Below are positions 23,591-24,631 of a stretch of DNA of 24,631 bases, piece by piece (the stretch's first letter is position 1; each line of letters opens with the position of its first letter). The position numbers and the translations under genes were made by a program. The stretch covers positions 1 through 24,631 of the forward strand of contig CAYNFT010000023.1 of NCBI GenBank assembly GCA_964396535.1, in the 5' to 3' direction. This DNA comes from CAYNFT01 sp964396535. Lineage in GTDB: Bacteria > Chloroflexota > Dehalococcoidia > Dehalococcoidales > UBA2162. The notes under the pieces were generated by a model, which was given only the letters and a program-made list of their open reading frames with translations, searched no databases and was not told the DNA's origin.

Positions 23591-24514
23591 GTGAGCGCCA
23601 TCGTTGAATGTGAGCACCTTACCAAAAGATACGGGGATTTAGTTGCAGTCAACGATGTCAGTTTTAGTATTGAGGAAAGGGAGATATTCGGGCTGGTAGG
23701 ACCAAACGGAGCGGGTAAGACAACATTGATAGAGATGATTGAAGGGCTAAGGACTCCTAATGGTGGCTCAATTAAAGCCCTTGGCCTCGACCCAACCAAA
23801 CAGAGCGATGAACTACAGGAGGGGATAGGAGTATTGCTCCAGACTACCTCTATCCAGCCTGATATAAAGATTAAGGAGGCATTAAAACTCTTTGCCAGTT
23901 TTTATCAAAGTCCTCTGGGTAATACTGAGGAACTGCTCCACACACTCTCCTTGGAGGATAAAGCAAATAGTCGCTTCAAGAAACTCTCCGGAGGCTTAAA
24001 ACAGAGGGTAGCCATAGCCCTGGCTCTGGTCAACGACCCGGAGATACTGTTCCTCGATGAGCTAACTACGGGCTTGGACCCCCAGGCAAGAAGAAACATG
24101 TGGGACCTGATAGAAACCATAAGAACGCAAGGCAAGACAATATTCCTCACCACACATTATATGGAGGAAGCTGAGAAACTCTGTGATAGGGTGGGAATTA
24201 TCGACTATGGTAAAATCATTGCTCTGGACACCCCCAGAAAGCTCGTTGATAATCTGGGTACCGAGTCCAAGGTAACCTTTAATATAGATGCTAAAGACAT
24301 AGATGCTACGAAGTTTGAGGCCATAGAGGCAGTGAGCCGGATGGAGAAGAGTGAGGACAGTTTTATCCTGTATACCAGGGATGAGAATATTACCCTTCAG
24401 GAACTGGTCAGGATGGCAGACACCCAGAAGTTTAGAATAAGTACCCTGCGCACTGAGAGCCCGAATCTGGACGATGTTTTCCTTACTCTCACTGGGAGAG
24501 AGATGAGGGAATGA
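23591..24514 (+). CDS. ABC transporter ATP-binding protein (DrrA/CcmA-like exporter)
   Basis: A 307-residue ATPase subunit of an ABC-2 type exporter. Walker A is GPNGAGKTT (37-45), the Q-loop LLQT follows, the signature is LSGGLKQR (132-139), Walker B EILFLDE (151-157), the D-loop GLDPQ and the switch H189 in LTTHYMEEAE. The usual LDEPTTG reads LDELTTG, with Leu for Pro. The last 80 or so residues form the accessory C-terminal domain (DUF4162-like) found in drug, polysaccharide and Na+ exporters. The start is GTG with AGGAGG (23579-23584); an ATG two bases earlier is immediately followed by a stop. It overlaps the permease by ATGA. The exported substrate is unknown. Confidence 0.94.
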   Translation: MSAIVECEHLTKRYGDLVAVNDVSFSIEEREIFGLVGPNGAGKTTLIEMIEGLRTPNGGSIKALGLDPTKQSDELQEGIGVLLQTTSIQPDIKIKEALKLFASFYQSPLGNTEELLHTLSLEDKANSRFKKLSGGLKQRVAIALALVNDPEILFLDELTTGLDPQARRNMWDLIETIRTQGKTIFLTTHYMEEAEKLCDRVGIIDYGKIIALDTPRKLVDNLGTESKVTFNIDAKDIDATKFEAIEAVSRMEKSEDSFILYTRDENITLQELVRMADTQKFRISTLRTESPNLDDVFLTLTGREMRE

Positions 24515-24631
24515 AATTTAAAGGTTTGTGGCAGCTTGCATTGAGCGAATTCAAGCTTAACCTGAGGGAGCCAGCAATGCTCTTCTGGGCGATTGCTTTC
24601 CCCGCATTATGGATGGGGCTCTTCGGTGCGA
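24511..24631 (+). CDS. ABC-2 type permease, N-terminal part only
   Basis: The ATG overlaps the ATPase stop (ATGA), so the two are translationally coupled. The 40 residues in the window read as a short cytoplasmic segment with LALSEFKLNLREPAMLFW and the beginning of the first membrane helix, AIAFPALWMGLFGA. The RExxxLFW arrangement is typical of the elbow helix and first helix of ABC-2 permeases. The gene continues past the right edge. Confidence 0.85.
   Translation, partial: MKFKGLWQLALSEFKLNLREPAMLFWAIAFPALWMGLFGA

Overview
The window is 24.6 kb of moderate-GC bacterial DNA, densely packed with short operons on both strands. It contains one 10-base N gap (5755-5764), so it is a scaffold of two contigs from an uncultured or draft genome. 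The gene content fits a Chloroflexota (Dehalococcoidia-like) bacterium or a similar lineage: a GSI-alpha type glutamine synthetase, a small zinc-finger protein overlapping lspA, a class 1B PyrD, a stand-alone EF-Tu domain-II protein and a UGSC-family selenoprotein. No phylogenetic marker allows a firm assignment, so the taxonomy is inference.

Layout. 1-3366: a partial tRNA-Val, a sodium:solute symporter, glnA (divergent from the symporter) and a small coiled-coil/zinc-ribbon protein. 3400-3900: a palindromic repeat element, short direct repeats, a good promoter and the EF-Tu-domain-II-like protein. 3951-7673: a complete riboflavin operon, ribD-ribE-ribBA-ribH, on the minus strand. The N gap lies between ribE and ribBA, and both of its flanks carry diverged copies of the same ribE/ribBA junction. 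7801-8370: a signal peptidase I whose catalytic Ser position reads Cys. 8446-14649: a hydroxyacid/carboxylate metabolism block with a D-2-hydroxyacid dehydrogenase, an LDH2-family dehydrogenase behind a structured leader, a second palindromic repeat, a cyclophilin-like protein, glycerate 2-kinase and a ThDP-dependent enzyme. 14824-18410: a sirtuin with an altered NAD-site motif, lspA with an internal duplication, a DksA/TraR zinc-finger protein, DUF72, a thiamine-binding MTH1187-family protein and DUF4242. 18583-20654: a Fur/Zur-family regulator with a promoter/operator, a second similar operator, an unrecognised His-rich membrane protein and an MBL-fold hydrolase, together a likely metal-responsive unit. 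20747-24631: pyrD, a selenoprotein with an in-frame TGA and a bacterial SECIS hairpin, and an ABC exporter running off the right edge.

How the genes work together. The rib operon holds every standard riboflavin-specific enzyme gene except the dedicated phosphatase. The 8.4-14.6 kb block could interconvert hydroxyacids and phosphorylate glycerate, but the substrates cannot be read from sequence. The two Fur-type operators link the regulator to the membrane protein and the MBL hydrolase. The most notable features are the UGA-coded selenoprotein with its SECIS, the Cys-nucleophile LepB, the duplicated catalytic-Asp motif in LspA, the unusual sirtuin motif and the candidate structured leader RNA.
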